Shown here: piece after piece, positions 1-10,871 of the stretch
Layout: the number at the start of each line of letters is the position of its first letter
Position numbering within the stretch: position 1 is the first letter of the stretch
NCBI GenBank assembly: GCA_032173965.1
Contig: JAVUNC010000004.1
Location: 3,486,501-3,550,500 of the forward strand
Direction: 5' to 3'
DNA length: 64,000 nucleotides
From: Sitta carolinensis
Lineage: Eukaryota > Chordata > Aves > Passeriformes > Sittidae
The notes under the pieces: model-generated
Told to the model about the DNA's origin: nothing
Database searches by the model: none
The model's input: the letters and a program-made list of their open reading frames with translations, nothing else
Made by a program: the position numbers and the translations under genes

Positions 1-15
1 CAAAAAGTCCGCAAG
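1..15 (+). CDS. TRAM2: TRAM2 exon (3' end only)
   Basis: Reads QKVRK in phase 0, followed by the donor GTGAGA. It aligns with the family's QKTKK just before EDIPRQ. The rest of this exon lies before the window. Confidence 0.75.
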
Positions 16-3000
16 GTGAGAAGCCAGGTGGAGGTTTTGGGAGAGGGGGGCTGTGGCTGAGGGCAGGTGGAGAGGGCTGAGAGGTTGATTTGGCTTTTCT
101 GCCCCTGCCAGGAGGAGATCCCCGGCAGCTGCGCTGCATCGCGCTCTACCTGCTGCACATCGCCGGCGCCTACCTGCTCAAGTGAGTCACCTGCCTGGGC
201 ATCCCCTCCCACCCCAGGGATAGGGCTGGGCAGCTGCTTTTGCCCTGGGAGTCACCTGGGAAGCCTCAGTGGGTGAGGGGCTTAGAAGGAATAAATGGGA
301 TTGTTTCAGTGGAGAGTGACTTTTTATCTAGGTGGGTATATAGGACAAGGGGGATGGTTTTAAGCTAAAAGAGGAGAGGTTTGGATATTGGGAAGGAATT
401 CTTGCCTGTGAGGGTGGAGAGGCACTTAGCACAGGTTGTTCAGAGGGTTTCCTGTCCCTGGAAGTGTTCAAGGACAGGTTGGATGGGCATTGGAGCAACC
501 TGGGACAGTTAAAGATGTCCAGGGCAGGGGGTTGGAATGAGATGATCTTTAAGGTCCCTTCCTACCTAAACCATTCTCTGATAAAAAGCAGAGCAGCCTT
601 GCCAGCCATAGGGTTTTGTGTTGGATGCATCTCAGCTTTGCTAGTGTTTTGGACTGTGTTGATGGTTTGTGGACAGGGATTTCCCCTGTTGCTGTCCTAC
701 CCCCACTGCTGCACAGAGGTCTGGCTTTGGGCTGGTGCTGCAGCTCATGGTCTGCAGGGCTGAGATTGTAGCCTGGTTAGAAATATGAAGATTAAACGTT
801 GATGGATGATGGCTGACCAGCCCAATGATGCTTTTTTCCTCCTCTTCCTTGCCAGCTTAACCCGCTTGGGGCTGATCCTCTTGCTGTTGCAGTACTTGGC
901 TGAGTTCTTCTTCCACATGGCACGGCTGGTGTACTTCACGGATGAGAACAACGAGAAGCTGTAAGCAGGGGAGCTGCCTGTGGCTCCCATTTTCCTTTGG
1001 AGCCCAGGAGAGCCTGGATCTTGCTCTCACCTCCTGGGTCAGCACTGGGGCTGCTCCTGCCCACACCTCTGCTTGCCTTCCTGCAGGTTTAACGTGTGGG
1101 CTGTTGTGTTCGTGGTCACCAGGCTCTTCACCCTCACCTTGTACATCCTGGTCATCGGCTTTGGGCTGCCACGCGTGGAGAGCCAGGCCCTGGACCCGAG
1201 AGAGGGAACTTCTTCAGCTTCCTCTTCAACAATATCCTCTTCAGGTAGGAATGTCTCCTGTGTCTTCCTTGGCTGTGTTATCCCAGTGTGGGTTTTGCCA
1301 TGTTTGGAAAACATGGAATCCCAGAATGGTTTGGATTGGAAGGGACCTTAAAGATCATTCATCTTGTTCCAACCCCTGCCATGGACATGGATACCATCAC
1401 TAGACCAGGTTGCTCCAAGCTCCATCCAAATGGGATGCAGACAGTGGGGGTCTGATCCTAATTTCATTTAGGGAAGGTCTTAGTGAGCTGAGGGGGGTGT
1501 GAAGAAAGCAAGGAGGGGTTTAAAGGCTGCACAGAGACAAAACAGAGGGGAAAAGTCATGAAGTAAAGTGTCGATCAAGTGAAGTTATAAAGTGCAAGCC
1601 TGTCTTGGAGAAATGCTTTCCCTGTTGTACATGTAAGTGCATTTACATGGATGGGGTCAAGGAAAAGGCATTTTCCCTTCTGCTTGTCTGTGTTTTGCTG
1701 CCTGTTGATGTGGGAAGCAGAGGGTGGAATGGGCTCCTCATGCCTTGCAGTCTGTCAAGTCTGGGAGCCTTTCTCACCCTTGCAGCAGCTGTGGGTTCAG
1801 TTCAGAATTTGCTAGGCATGGTCATTCCCAAGCTTTTTGAAGCCAAGGACTCCTGGCACACCTGAGGATTTGAGGGTCTTTCTTACCTCCCACCTTTTAG
1901 ATCATCGGGGGACATCGTACCTTGACTTGCCACGTTGTGTTTGGGGCAGTGCTGGTTGAGATGATCCTGTTCTTTCATTCCTGCCCTAATGTTGAAAGAA
2001 ATCAATGAATCAAAACCTGAGGGCTTTCTGGTGTGGAGGGGAAGGAAGGTGGCTGCTCTGGGCTCAGGGGTGGCAGAAAGGAGAGATGGTGACTGGAGGG
2101 ACGGTGTCTGCCGCACGGGGGGACCTCGGCCACCAGCCCCAGTGTGGGGGGAAGGCTGGGCTGGGGGTGGCCTCGCTGCTGTGTTCTCAGCCTGCCTCTT
2201 CTCCGCCCCTGGCAGAATGAGTGTGCTGCTGTTGGTGTGCCTCTTCCAGGCCTCGGTGATGTGGCGCTTCATCCACTTCCAGCTGCGGCGCTGGAGGGAG
2301 TACTGGAACGAGCAGAGCAGTCGGAAGCGAGCCGCCGCTGCGCCGCCCAAGCAGCAACCAGCTCAGAGGACAGGGAGTGCTGAAGCTGGCACTGTGCAGT
2401 GCAGTCCCGGCTGTCAGGAGGGACTAGGTGAGTGCTGAAGGCTGGCATGTGCAGGTGTCAGTCTGGGCTGCTCAGGAGGATCAGGTGAGTGTGAGGCTGG
2501 CACTGTGCAGGTGTCAGTCCTGGGTCTCAGGAGGTCAGGTGAGTCTGAGGCTGGCACTGTGCAGGTGTCAGTCTGGGCTCAGGGGACTCAGGTGAGTCCT
2601 GAAGGCTGGCACTGTGCAGGTGTCAGTCGTGGGGCTCAGCAGCCCCCAGCAGGCTGCTGCCCGTGCAGGGCCTCCCCAGCAGTGTCCTGATAGCATGGGG
2701 ATTTTCCCATGTCTGTGGGCCAGTTCTGAGATGATAAAGGATTTGGCTTGTGCAAGGGACAACGTTTCTTTCTCCATAGAATCACAGAATGGTTTAGGTT
2801 GGAAAAGACTTCTGAGGTCATGGAGTCCAACCTTTGACCAATTGCCAAGGTGTCAACCAGACCAGGGTGCTGAGTGCCACATCCAGTTGTTCCTTGGGCA
2901 CCTCCAGGGGTGACTCCTAACCTCCCTGAGCAGCCCATTCCAATGTTTAATTACCCTTTCCTGAGGAAATTCCTTCTAATATCTAACCTGAACCTCCCTT

Positions 3001-3269
3001 GTGGCAGCTTGAGGCCATTTCATCTTGTCCTGTCCCTTGTTCCCTGGGAGCAAAGTCCCACCCTCCTGTCAGGGAGTTGTGGCAAGCAAGAAGGTCCCTC
3101 CCAAGCCTCCTTTTCTCCGGGGTAAACACACCCAGCTCCCTCAGATTATGCTCTAGACCCCTCACCAGCTCCGTGTCCCTTTGTTGTAATCCCAGGTTAC
3201 CATGAAAACGGAGTGGTGAAAGCAGAGAACGGAACCTCACCTCGCACCAAGAAGCTCAAGTCTCCGTAG
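1..3269 (+). CDS. TRAM2: TRAM2, translocating chain-associated membrane protein 2 (3' part of gene)
   Basis: TRAM-family proteins are multi-pass ER membrane proteins with a TLC domain that act beside the Sec61 channel; TRAM2 is linked to collagen synthesis. The window holds the last six coding exons: 1-15, 112-181, 856-960, 1087-1244, 2216-2373 and 3196-3269, about 193 residues, matching the C-terminal half of a roughly 370-residue protein. Visible are the conserved EEIPRQL block, hydrophobic segments ([49 protein letters not shown]), [11 protein letters not shown], and the tail [20 protein letters not shown], which separates TRAM2 from TRAM1. Two coding exons are each one base short (C runs at 120-123 and 1195-1197), and the exon 2216-2373 donor reads GG instead of GT. 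I treat these as sequence errors because frame and similarity resume at once. The gene converges on EFHC1. Confidence 0.93.
112..181 (+). CDS. TRAM2: TRAM2 exon with one-base loss
   Basis: Acceptor CCCTGCCAG, donor AA|GTGAGT. It encodes EEIP then [20 protein letters not shown], but the two parts are in different frames. Entry phase 0 and exit phase 2 need 71 bases and 70 are present; the missing base fits the C run at 120-123. Confidence 0.9.
383..588 (+). mobile_element. CR1 3' fragment
   Basis: Carries the GGAAGGAATTCTTGCCTGTG through CCCTTCCTACC signature and ends CCATTCTCTGATAA. Confidence 0.85.
856..960 (+). CDS. TRAM2: TRAM2 exon
   Basis: 105 bases, intact frame. Encodes [19 protein letters not shown] and [16 protein letters not shown], a membrane segment plus loop of the TLC domain. 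Acceptor TTGCCAG, donor CT|GTAAGC. Confidence 0.93.
1087..1244 (+). CDS. TRAM2: TRAM2 exon with one-base loss
   Basis: Encodes [20 protein letters not shown] and [17 protein letters not shown], then (one frame over) [15 protein letters not shown]. Phases require a multiple of three; 158 bases are present, one short, at the CCC of 1195-1197. Donor TTCAG|GTAGGA. Confidence 0.9.
1312..1430 (-). mobile_element. CR1 3' fragment
   Basis: Reverse of the CR1 end: GGAATCCCAGAATGGTTTGG at its left edge. Confidence 0.85.
2216..2373 (+). CDS. TRAM2: TRAM2 penultimate exon, with damaged donor
   Basis: Encodes [19 protein letters not shown] then [20 protein letters not shown]. Conservation and phase put its end at 2373 (ACA G), joining to GYHENG. 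The next bases are GGAGTG where GTGAGTG is expected. A perfect donor 54 bases later (2428) keeps the frame open and would add 18 residues, so the real end may be 2427. Confidence 0.85.
2374..2648 (+). repeat. Minisatellite with a splice donor in most units
   Basis: Five tandem units of 53-57 bases begin at 2374, 2428, 2485, 2539 and 2592. Units 2-5 start GTGAGT and follow AG (TCAG before units 3-5, CTAG before unit 2); unit 1 starts GGAGTG. Shared core: CTGGCACTGTGCAGGTGTCA. It starts exactly at the TRAM2 exon/intron border. Confidence 0.88.
2778..3185 (-). mobile_element. CR1 copy abutting the TRAM2 last exon
   Basis: Starts AGAATCACAGAATGGTTTAG and runs about 400 bases, to 10 bases before the acceptor of the last exon. 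Confidence 0.88.
3196..3269 (+). CDS. TRAM2: TRAM2 last coding exon
   Basis: Acceptor AATCCCAG then GT TAC CAT GAA. Encodes [20 protein letters not shown] and KSP, stop TAG at 3267-3269. The tail is basic and cytosolic and nearly identical to that of vertebrate TRAM2. Confidence 0.95.
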
Positions 3270-3412
3270 AAGCCAAGGGTTGTCTCCTGGGGAGGAGGGC
3301 GAGATACCAGGACTGAGCAGCCCCTCCTCCGCGTCTCCAAAGGCTTGGAATCATCTTCCCAAGGTGTCTCTCGCTCTCCTCCCTTCCTTTCTTGCTCTCA
3401 TGAACTGTTTGC

Positions 3413-3418
3413 AATAAA
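3413..3418 (+). terminator. Proximal polyadenylation signal, TRAM2
   Basis: AATAAA 144 bases after the TRAM2 stop. It would give a short 3'UTR form. Confidence 0.45.
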
Positions 3419-6400
3419 ACCAAAAAGGTCCCTTTCCCGTTCTCCCATCCCCCTCATAGGAACCTTTTCCAGCCCTCCTGGTTTTGCCTTCCTCTGTTTG
3501 ATCGCAAACCACCGTGCAATTTTTTTTGTTTTTTCTTTTCTGTTTTAGTGTTCGGTTATTTTGGTTAATGGTTACAAAGTATCATAGATGGTTCCAAACA
3601 ATCCTTTTTTCTCCTACAGCATGTTCCTCCCCTCTCTTCATGGTGCTTCCCTGAGCCCCTGGGACAGGGCCACGACAGCTTGAAGGCACCAAATGTGTGT
3701 TGTGGGATCAGATTCCTGGGGGAATGTGCTGGGGCTGTGAGATCTGAGGCTCAGGGGTGCTCTCAGGTGAGAAGGGGCTCATCTGGCCAGCACTCGGCAG
3801 GATGGTGATGCTGCAAGGAGACACCAGGGTCTGATGGAGGAAACTCAACCCTGTCTTGTCTCCTGGTGGACCTCTGGTTAATTGGGGTTTTCTGAACCCT
3901 GCTTTTGAGAATTTTTGAGAGTTGGGCAGCAGAGAATGGGAAAGAACTTCCCTCTTCATATGGAAGATCCATGTCCCAGCCTTTGCTTGCCCCAGCTGGG
4001 TTTCTTTTGGCTGCCCTGTGGTTGTTCTGGGCCTCCCAGCCCCAAGAGCTGGGCCCAGGGCTCTGCAGCTCTCAGTGTTTTGTTATGGGGCAGCAGCATC
4101 CTCAGTTCCATGTGAATCCTTGAGGTCTGCCCTGCTCTGAGCGCTGGCCTGGCTCCTGTCAGCCCAGGCCCTTTGCCAGCTCGTCTGTGCCTCGTGGACC
4201 TGGTGTTCTTGTTGCTCATGACCACATCCAGGTGACAAACTGGTTGCTGCAAAGGGTTTTTGCATCAGTGGGACTGTGCCCCTTGTGCTGTCACCTCAGC
4301 CTTCCTCATCCCTACCGTACCAGTCCAGCCGTGCCATCGGCAGCCACCAGCCTCACTCTTTGTTTCCAAAGGATACAGTGCTTGTATCCACCCAAGGTGC
4401 TATCAAATCCAGGGTTTCTTCCAAAAATCCTAGCCCCTTCATCCCTTTCTGAGCTGTGAATGAGATGACAGGGAAGGAAGGGGAAGGAGGCTGGGGCTGC
4501 AAGGAGCAGCTTGCATTTTAGGAAAAGCCTGGCTTGTGACACATAGCTGTTGCAGATGGAGTTGTCTCAAATCTACCTCAGAGGCCATCTGTTGCTGCAG
4601 ACCACTTTCCTCTCTTGCTCTTGCCTGCAGCCACCTCCACGTGCTGGCAAGAGGTTTTGTGGAAAGCCAGGTCCCACCAACTTGATCCCTCACTGACTCT
4701 GCTGGGGAGCAGCATCTGCTTGGGGTTTTGTGGGTCAGTGCCATCTCACTGGGCTTCTTTCGGGGTGCCAGGCCAGGCTGGCTTTGGCAGGTGAGCAGTA
4801 GTGGCCCCTCTGTCCCCACGCTGTCCCTGGGACAGTTCCTGAGCTGGGCTTTGCTGTTGGTGCCTCTTGTGCAGCGAAGTCGGCCGTAGCTTTAGTTCTG
4901 CTTCACCACAGCAGGAGCAGGGGGCTGGTGACGTGTCCCTTGGCTGGGTGAGGACAGGGACACACAGCTGGGGCACTCTCCATGTGCAGTCCAGCACGGA
5001 TCCTTGGCGTGCCCCTGGCTGGGCCCTTGGGGGCAGTGAACTCTTGGCTCTCTCCGAGTGCAATTCCAGCTTGAGGCTGGTGCTTTGTGCCAGTCATGTT
5101 TTGAGGAACAGGTGGCAGTTAATTTTCTGCCCCTCTTTGAGATGAGTTGGTTTTTTTCCCCATTTATCTGGGTGTCTTTTGTCTTTTCTTCTCTCTCCTT
5201 GTTGCGGCTCTGGAGGGGAAAAACATGCAGGGACATGAGGACAGTTGGTCAAATTCCACTTGTTCCTCAATCCCCACAACATTTGAGTGTCAAGTGAGAG
5301 ATATTGGCAGGAGAGGGTTTTCCCCATTTCCGGGGAGCTGGAGAAGGAGGCTGGAGCAGAGCCCTTGGCGGTGCCTTGCTATTGCTCCTCACAGCCTGTG
5401 CTGGGAGGATAAGACACTTTTTTGCTCAGAGGCAGCGACAGCATGATCAGGGGGAGAAGATCTTTATGCTGGGGAGGACATGGAAAAGGTCTAGTGTGAG
5501 AAGCTTTTCCTTTCTCCTGCCTCTTGCCATCCAGTGCCAGTGCCCTCCAGGAGCGACTGCTGGCTGCCACCTCCCCAGAGCCTCAGCCAGGCCTTTCCAC
5601 AGCTGCTGGCTCTGTTAGCAGGTAGCACATAGAGCCCCCCAAAAACGGCTGCTGAACCATTCCTCCTCCTGCCTGCTTGGCTTCAGGCAGCTTTTCACTT
5701 GCACAATCCTATCTCTTCCTACAGTAGCTGGTGATGCTTTGTATCCCAAGTGCCTTATGTTGTAGCCTCTCTGTGCACTATAGCAATAGCTGAACACCCT
5801 CCTTTGTTACCACGTATGTACAACATATGCTACATTTATGTGTTCTTTTCTTTCTTTCTTGATAGAGCTACCAGGAAAAGGGACATTTGTTTTTGAAGCA
5901 TTTCCATGCGTTCTTTTTATGATTTTGTTTTTTTAAACCTATAGAAGATGGGGCTTTTTGTTTGGTTTTTTTTTTAGCACTTCCCTATATTTAGTCCTCA
6001 GAAATTCCCATCCTTCTGTTAGACCCAAACCTGTCAGGTTGTTTTTTTTTTGAGCTGAGCCTTTGTTGTGAGGCGATGTCCACTGTCATCCTGGAGGTTT
6101 GCAATCCCCTCTCCAGCAGAGGGGCTGCCATGGGCTGCTCCTAACTCTGTATTGTAGTGCAAGCACAATCCCTGGGCTGCAAGCCCGCAGTAACTGCTCC
6201 TGTGTCCATGTCATTTCTCAGCAGATCCAGCCTTTCTTCCAGCCCAAAGAGCATTTTCTTGGAGCGTTTTCATTGCAAGCCCTTAGTGGTCAGTCTGTCC
6301 TTGGCTGCTCTGCCTATGAAATGCCATGAGCTCACTTGTCTTTAGTGGATGCTCTTCTCATGCCCCATCTTGCCAAGCCCTGTGTCATCTGCAGAAAACA

Positions 6401-7543
6401 TCATGCAGTTGTTGGGTGAGGTTGGAAAATGCCTCCAAATTCATCAAAGTCAAGCTTTTAATCCAACACCAAGATCCAACTCTGACCAGGAGCTCTTGTC
6501 CACCACAGTGCAGAATGTGATGGAGATTATCCAAAACTTCCTTGCACCCTTCCCGTGGGCTTGAGGCTGCTTTAGTAGTCTCTGTCCATTATCCATCATA
6601 AGGTGGACAGGAATCGAGTAGCCTGTGGTTTTTGGGGTGAAGTGTAGTGTTGACCTGTCCTAGCCTAGAAGAGCTGTGAAATACCAGCACTAGCTCTATT
6701 TTCTTGTCTTAGGTAGTTGGAGAATGGGCTTGGGAAGAGAAAGGGGTGGAAGAAGAACAGATGTAGCATTTCACGTACAGTTTTGAGTGACTCTTACATT
6801 ATGGGGCATTACAGTTGTGTTTTGTCTTGTTGTTGTTGTTGTTTAGGATTCTGTTTTCTTACTCATCATGTTTGGGTTAGTAGTAGCCAAGTTCCAGTTC
6901 CCCTGTAGGTCCCCTTACCCTCAACTCAGTGTTTTAAAAGGTATTTTTGGTAGGCTTCCTGGCTGGAGGGAAGAGTGGCCACTCTGGGATGTCTCCTCCG
7001 TGCCTCCAAGTGACTCTGGGAGCTTGGAGCCAGCCTGCCTTTGCTGCAGTGCCTGGGGGGTTACAGCAGCCTCAGGCTCTTGCCTTTGGTGCATGGACCC
7101 CAGATTGTGTCAGCAGTGGGTGGAGATGATGGGGTGTGAGTTACAGCCTTCCAGAAAACCTCATGGGGGACGAAAGGTTGGTTTAGTGGGTTTTATGCCC
7201 AGCAATGGAGCATGTTCCTTCTCCTTGGAGCTGTGTGGGGGGTTTTTCTGGGGAGAATGGCTGTTGGAAAAGCCAGGCAGAGGTGTGTAGTTTTTCCTCG
7301 AAAATGTTGAACTCAACTGATCAAACTTCAGTAAAGGAACTCGAGGAAAATTTCTGTTCTTCCATATTTAAGCTTTAGTGCAAATTTCCTGATTTTGGAG
7401 GGGGTGGGGGGAATTAACAGTCTCTGGCATTTTATCCTGTTTGTTTCATTCTTCCTGTCACTTCAGTTTTTGTACGGATTTTGTTTGTTGTTGTTCGTTG
7501 TTCAGTGACTTTTGTGATAAACTCAGCAGAAGTATTTTTCTGA

Positions 7544-7557
7544 AATAAATAAATAAA
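7544..7557 (+). terminator. Distal polyadenylation signal cluster, TRAM2
   Basis: Three overlapping AATAAA hexamers (7544, 7548, 7552), with a GT-rich stretch nearby. Likely end of the long TRAM2 transcript. Confidence 0.5.
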
Positions 7558-7614
7558 AGGCATAGATTCTTCCAATGCTGTTTCCACTGATGTTTTATTA
7601 TTGCTAAGCTGTAC

Positions 7615-7836
7615 ATGTGGCAGGGACATGTTCCACTATCCCAGGTTAATCCAAGCCCTATCCAGCCTGGCCTTGGGCACTTCCAGGGATCCAGGGACAG
7701 CCACAGCTTCTCTGGGCAAGCTGTGCCAGGGCCTCCCCCTTGCCTTACGGGGAATAATTTTTTCCCCAATATTCAATCTAAATCTACTCTCTTTCAGTTC
7801 AAAGCCATTCCCCCTTATCCTGTCACCCCAACCCCT
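7615..7836 (-). mobile_element. CR1 fragment
   Basis: Antisense CR1 (TCCACTATCCCAGG ... AGCTTCTCTGGGCAAGCTGT), lacking its outermost 3' end; just beyond the TRAM2 distal polyA cluster. Confidence 0.85.
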
Positions 7837-8795
7837 TGCATCTGGGATCCATCTTCCCACATTTCCCATGTCCACAGCAAGGGCAGCTGCTCCAGAGTTC
7901 ATTATTCGTGGCTGCTTTCATCAGAGGGAGTGGAGGATAAGGATATCTGAAGGAGATGATTTATCTGATGTGGTTTAGGCACATGTTTTTGGTGAGCTTT
8001 AGTGTATATTTTGTGCAGCTGGCCCAGGCACACGGTATCACTTGGCTGAGGGTTGGGTTACGATTTCATAGCCTGTGCAGAAAATAGTTCCTGACTTTCT
8101 ACAGCTCCAGTAATTTCATCTGTAAGAGTTTGGTCTCTTGAAACCTGAGGTGGACCAGAGATCCTGGGAATGATCCTTGGTTAGGGTGAGCAGCAGCACA
8201 AAAGGGGCCCAGAAGGGAAGAGCAGTGACCTTTCCAGACACGGGGAGACGAGAGGGAGCTGTCACATGGAGACTGAGCTGTCTGAGGGGAAGTGGAAATC
8301 CACGACACAAAAGGTGATTTAAAGCAGCATTTTGTTCCAAAGAGCTTTGTTCTCTGTGTGTGTGACAGCTGCCTTTTCTGTGTGCTCCATGGCAACACCT
8401 GGCAGGTGTCACTTGGAGTGAGAAGGCTCCTGCCACGTTACCTTCACGGGGAGATGAGTAATGTGACTCTAAGAGGAGCACGAGTGTCATAACTCTATTG
8501 CTATGCCAACTGCCCGTGTTCCCTTCTCCTTGGAGACCTGTGTGGTGAGATGACAGGTGGGTTTAGAAGGGATCTCAGTCCTAAAACCATTCTCCCAGCT
8601 TCTTGTTAAAAAATGCAGAGCTGCTGTCAGCAGATCTGTGCCCAGACCCCTGTTACCTCCAGGTAATGAAACTCCCCACCACCACCCTATTTTGAGTAGA
8701 CCCAGAATCACAATTTGTGGGTTTCCCCCCAATCCTTATTTTAATCCACAGCTATTCCAGCCATTCTATTAAAACAGACTTTTTAACACTTTTAT
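7837..8795. other. TRAM2/EFHC1 convergent intergenic stretch
   Basis: Lies between the putative ends of TRAM2 and EFHC1. No ORF with family similarity, RNA gene or repeat recognised. Confidence 0.4.
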
Positions 8796-8801
8796 AGCAG
8801 T

Positions 8802-8807
8802 TTTATT
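8802..8807 (-). terminator. Candidate EFHC1 polyadenylation signal
   Basis: TTTATT on + is AATAAA on the EFHC1 strand, 369 bases after the stop. A second candidate lies at 8980-8985. Confidence 0.4.
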
Positions 8808-8979
8808 GCAATTTTAATAACAAACTGGCAGTCTTCACTACTTGAAGGTGAAAGGCCCATCTGAGAGAAAGCTGGAGTGGTTTTCACTCCCGGCTCCAGA
8901 GAGCTTTAGCTCTCTAAAGTACTGCACTAAAAAGCTGAGAAAACAACAGAAGAGCCTGACTTTGGTTCTCAGAATTACT

Positions 8980-8985
8980 TTTATT
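8980..8985 (-). terminator. Candidate EFHC1 polyadenylation signal (nearer)
   Basis: AATAAA on the minus strand 191 bases after the EFHC1 stop. Confidence 0.4.
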
Positions 8986-9175
8986 TTCTCTTACATGTTT
9001 CATTTCAACATCCAGCAGTTGTGAGTGAGGTTGAGTTTGGGCATGGCTAAAAGGGCAGGGAGAGGTTAGGAAGGAAAAAAGTTAACATGAGGGTGGAATC
9101 AGCTGGGTCTGTAAAAGGAGGAGGAAGAGAGTGAAGCAAGGATGAAAAGCAGAACATCATTTCAGAAGTACGTCT

Positions 9176-9301
9176 TCAAGTCAGCTGAGAATTCAATTGC
9201 TGGTCCTGTCCTTCAGCTTCTGGGAAGAGATTAGTAGGGAAGGCTAGAAGGAATTCACGGTAATTTACCTTGTCTTCATCACAGGAACAGTAGTCAACCA
9301 G
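9176..9301 (-). CDS. EFHC1: EFHC1 exon 11 (last)
   Basis: 126 bases including the stop. Encodes [20 protein letters not shown] then a tail ending LNSQLT, TGA at 9176-9178. The match to human LIRMCSHGEGKINYYNFVRA fixes the acceptor (CCCCACAG). The tail runs about 15 residues past the human end. Confidence 0.9.
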   Translation of the reverse strand: MVDYCSCDEDKVNYREFLLAFPTNLFPEAEGQDQQLNSQLT

Positions 9302-10812
9302 CTGTGGGGACAAAAAACACAGCAAGCACCATAAAAAGCTGGAAAAAAAGCTGCAAAACTGAGGTTGTTTTTAAGTGACAGTGCCCAGAGTTCTCCTTGT
9401 GTGACAGAGCAGGAGATGTTATTTCCCCATGTGGAATTCCCCATCCTGGTAGTCCTGAATCACAGGAATCATAGAACCATTAAGGACTGAAAAGACCTAC
9501 AAGATCATCGAGTCCAACCATTTAAGGATTGAACTTGATGATCTAAAGGCTGGACTTGATGATCTAAAGGTTCAAGTCCAACCTTGAATGCCTATAGATG
9601 ACACCAATCTATGCAAGGAGAAGAGTCACTCAAAGTGTTTGAGTTTAATCCTGATTTCCTTCTGGGCCTCATCAGAGTGGCAACAGAGCCACAAAAATAC
9701 AAAGCATGGCCACAGACTGGGATGGGCCACAGGAAATCTTGCAGAAATCCCTTCCAAAAGTGGGGAGAGGGCAGTGTATGTGAACAGTCACTGTTCCCTG
9801 GTGTCACTTTGGTGTGTGCACATGGCATAAAGGGGAGACACAGATAATTGAGCTTGGTGACAGTCCCACTAATGAGCCAGTTCTGGTGTCCGTGCCTGAC
9901 CCTGCATTGTGTTACAGAGCCACAGCCTTTGTGTGCTTCAGGGGAAGAAAGAAGGCTTTTGTTTCTTTAATTGCATAACTAATCTCCTTCTGACACCCAG
10001 CGAGATGGAAAAGGTCTAATATCACAATTCCTTGAAAGGATTCTTCTTCCCCTTGTCGCCTGGAGACAGATTCTCTGGGGTTTGCTTCTCTGACTGACAG
10101 CTGTGCTCCTCTCCAGGCAGGCAACTCTCTGCCATATGTTTAATGTATAGCCATGCCACGCTTCCCAGGGCTCTGGGAACACTGGGATTAAGATTCCAGG
10201 AGAGGAGATGAGTGTTTTTAGTGCAGAGGTCCTAGACTGGAGCTCAAATGTGGGAGTTTAGCTTCAATTGTCACAGGTTCTCCACATAATTTTAGGAATG
10301 TTACTTCTCTCCCACTCTCAGAGTGGAGCAGGGATTGTCACCGCACTGCAAATTCCTCAGGGCAGAGTGAGCTCTGATGAACTCTGGTACAGAAAAGCCC
10401 TGGGTGCTTCTCAGGGCCTTTATTCATCCCACATTCAGAGACACAAACCTCCTGCCCATGCACCTTTCTAACCATGGCTGCGATGCTCACAGTTGTCTGC
10501 TTTAGAAAAGATTTTATTTCAGCAGGAGAAATAACTCCCTCTGGTTTCTAAATTTCTCCCAAGTCTGAGTCCCCCTTTATTGGACACTAATCTACTGCCT
10601 ATCACATGACAGTGAGGAAACCTCCTTGCCAGTCATATTCCTGAAAGGATCCTCCTCCAACCTCACTGCAGGAATTTTTCCCTCAGTTTCCCTCACATTT
10701 TCTGCTTCGCAGACTGTGATCTCCATGTGCTGTTTGTTGCTCATAGTGCCCAGTGAGTGTTAACCAGGGCATTATGATCCTACAATATTAATATTATGAA
10801 TAACACTAACAT

Positions 10813-10871
<59 letters not shown>

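Larger units (their letters stand above)
3270..7570 (+). other. TRAM2: Probable TRAM2 3'UTR
   Basis: No coding exon seen. The stretch is mostly unique, T-rich in places (5820-6060), and bounded by the AATAAA at 3413 and the cluster at 7544-7557. The extent is inferred from the signals and from the long 3'UTR known for mammalian TRAM2. Confidence 0.5.

Noticed and set aside
1..3269. TRAM1 instead of TRAM2
   Set aside because: The C-terminal tail [13 protein letters not shown] and the EFHC1 neighbour fit TRAM2.
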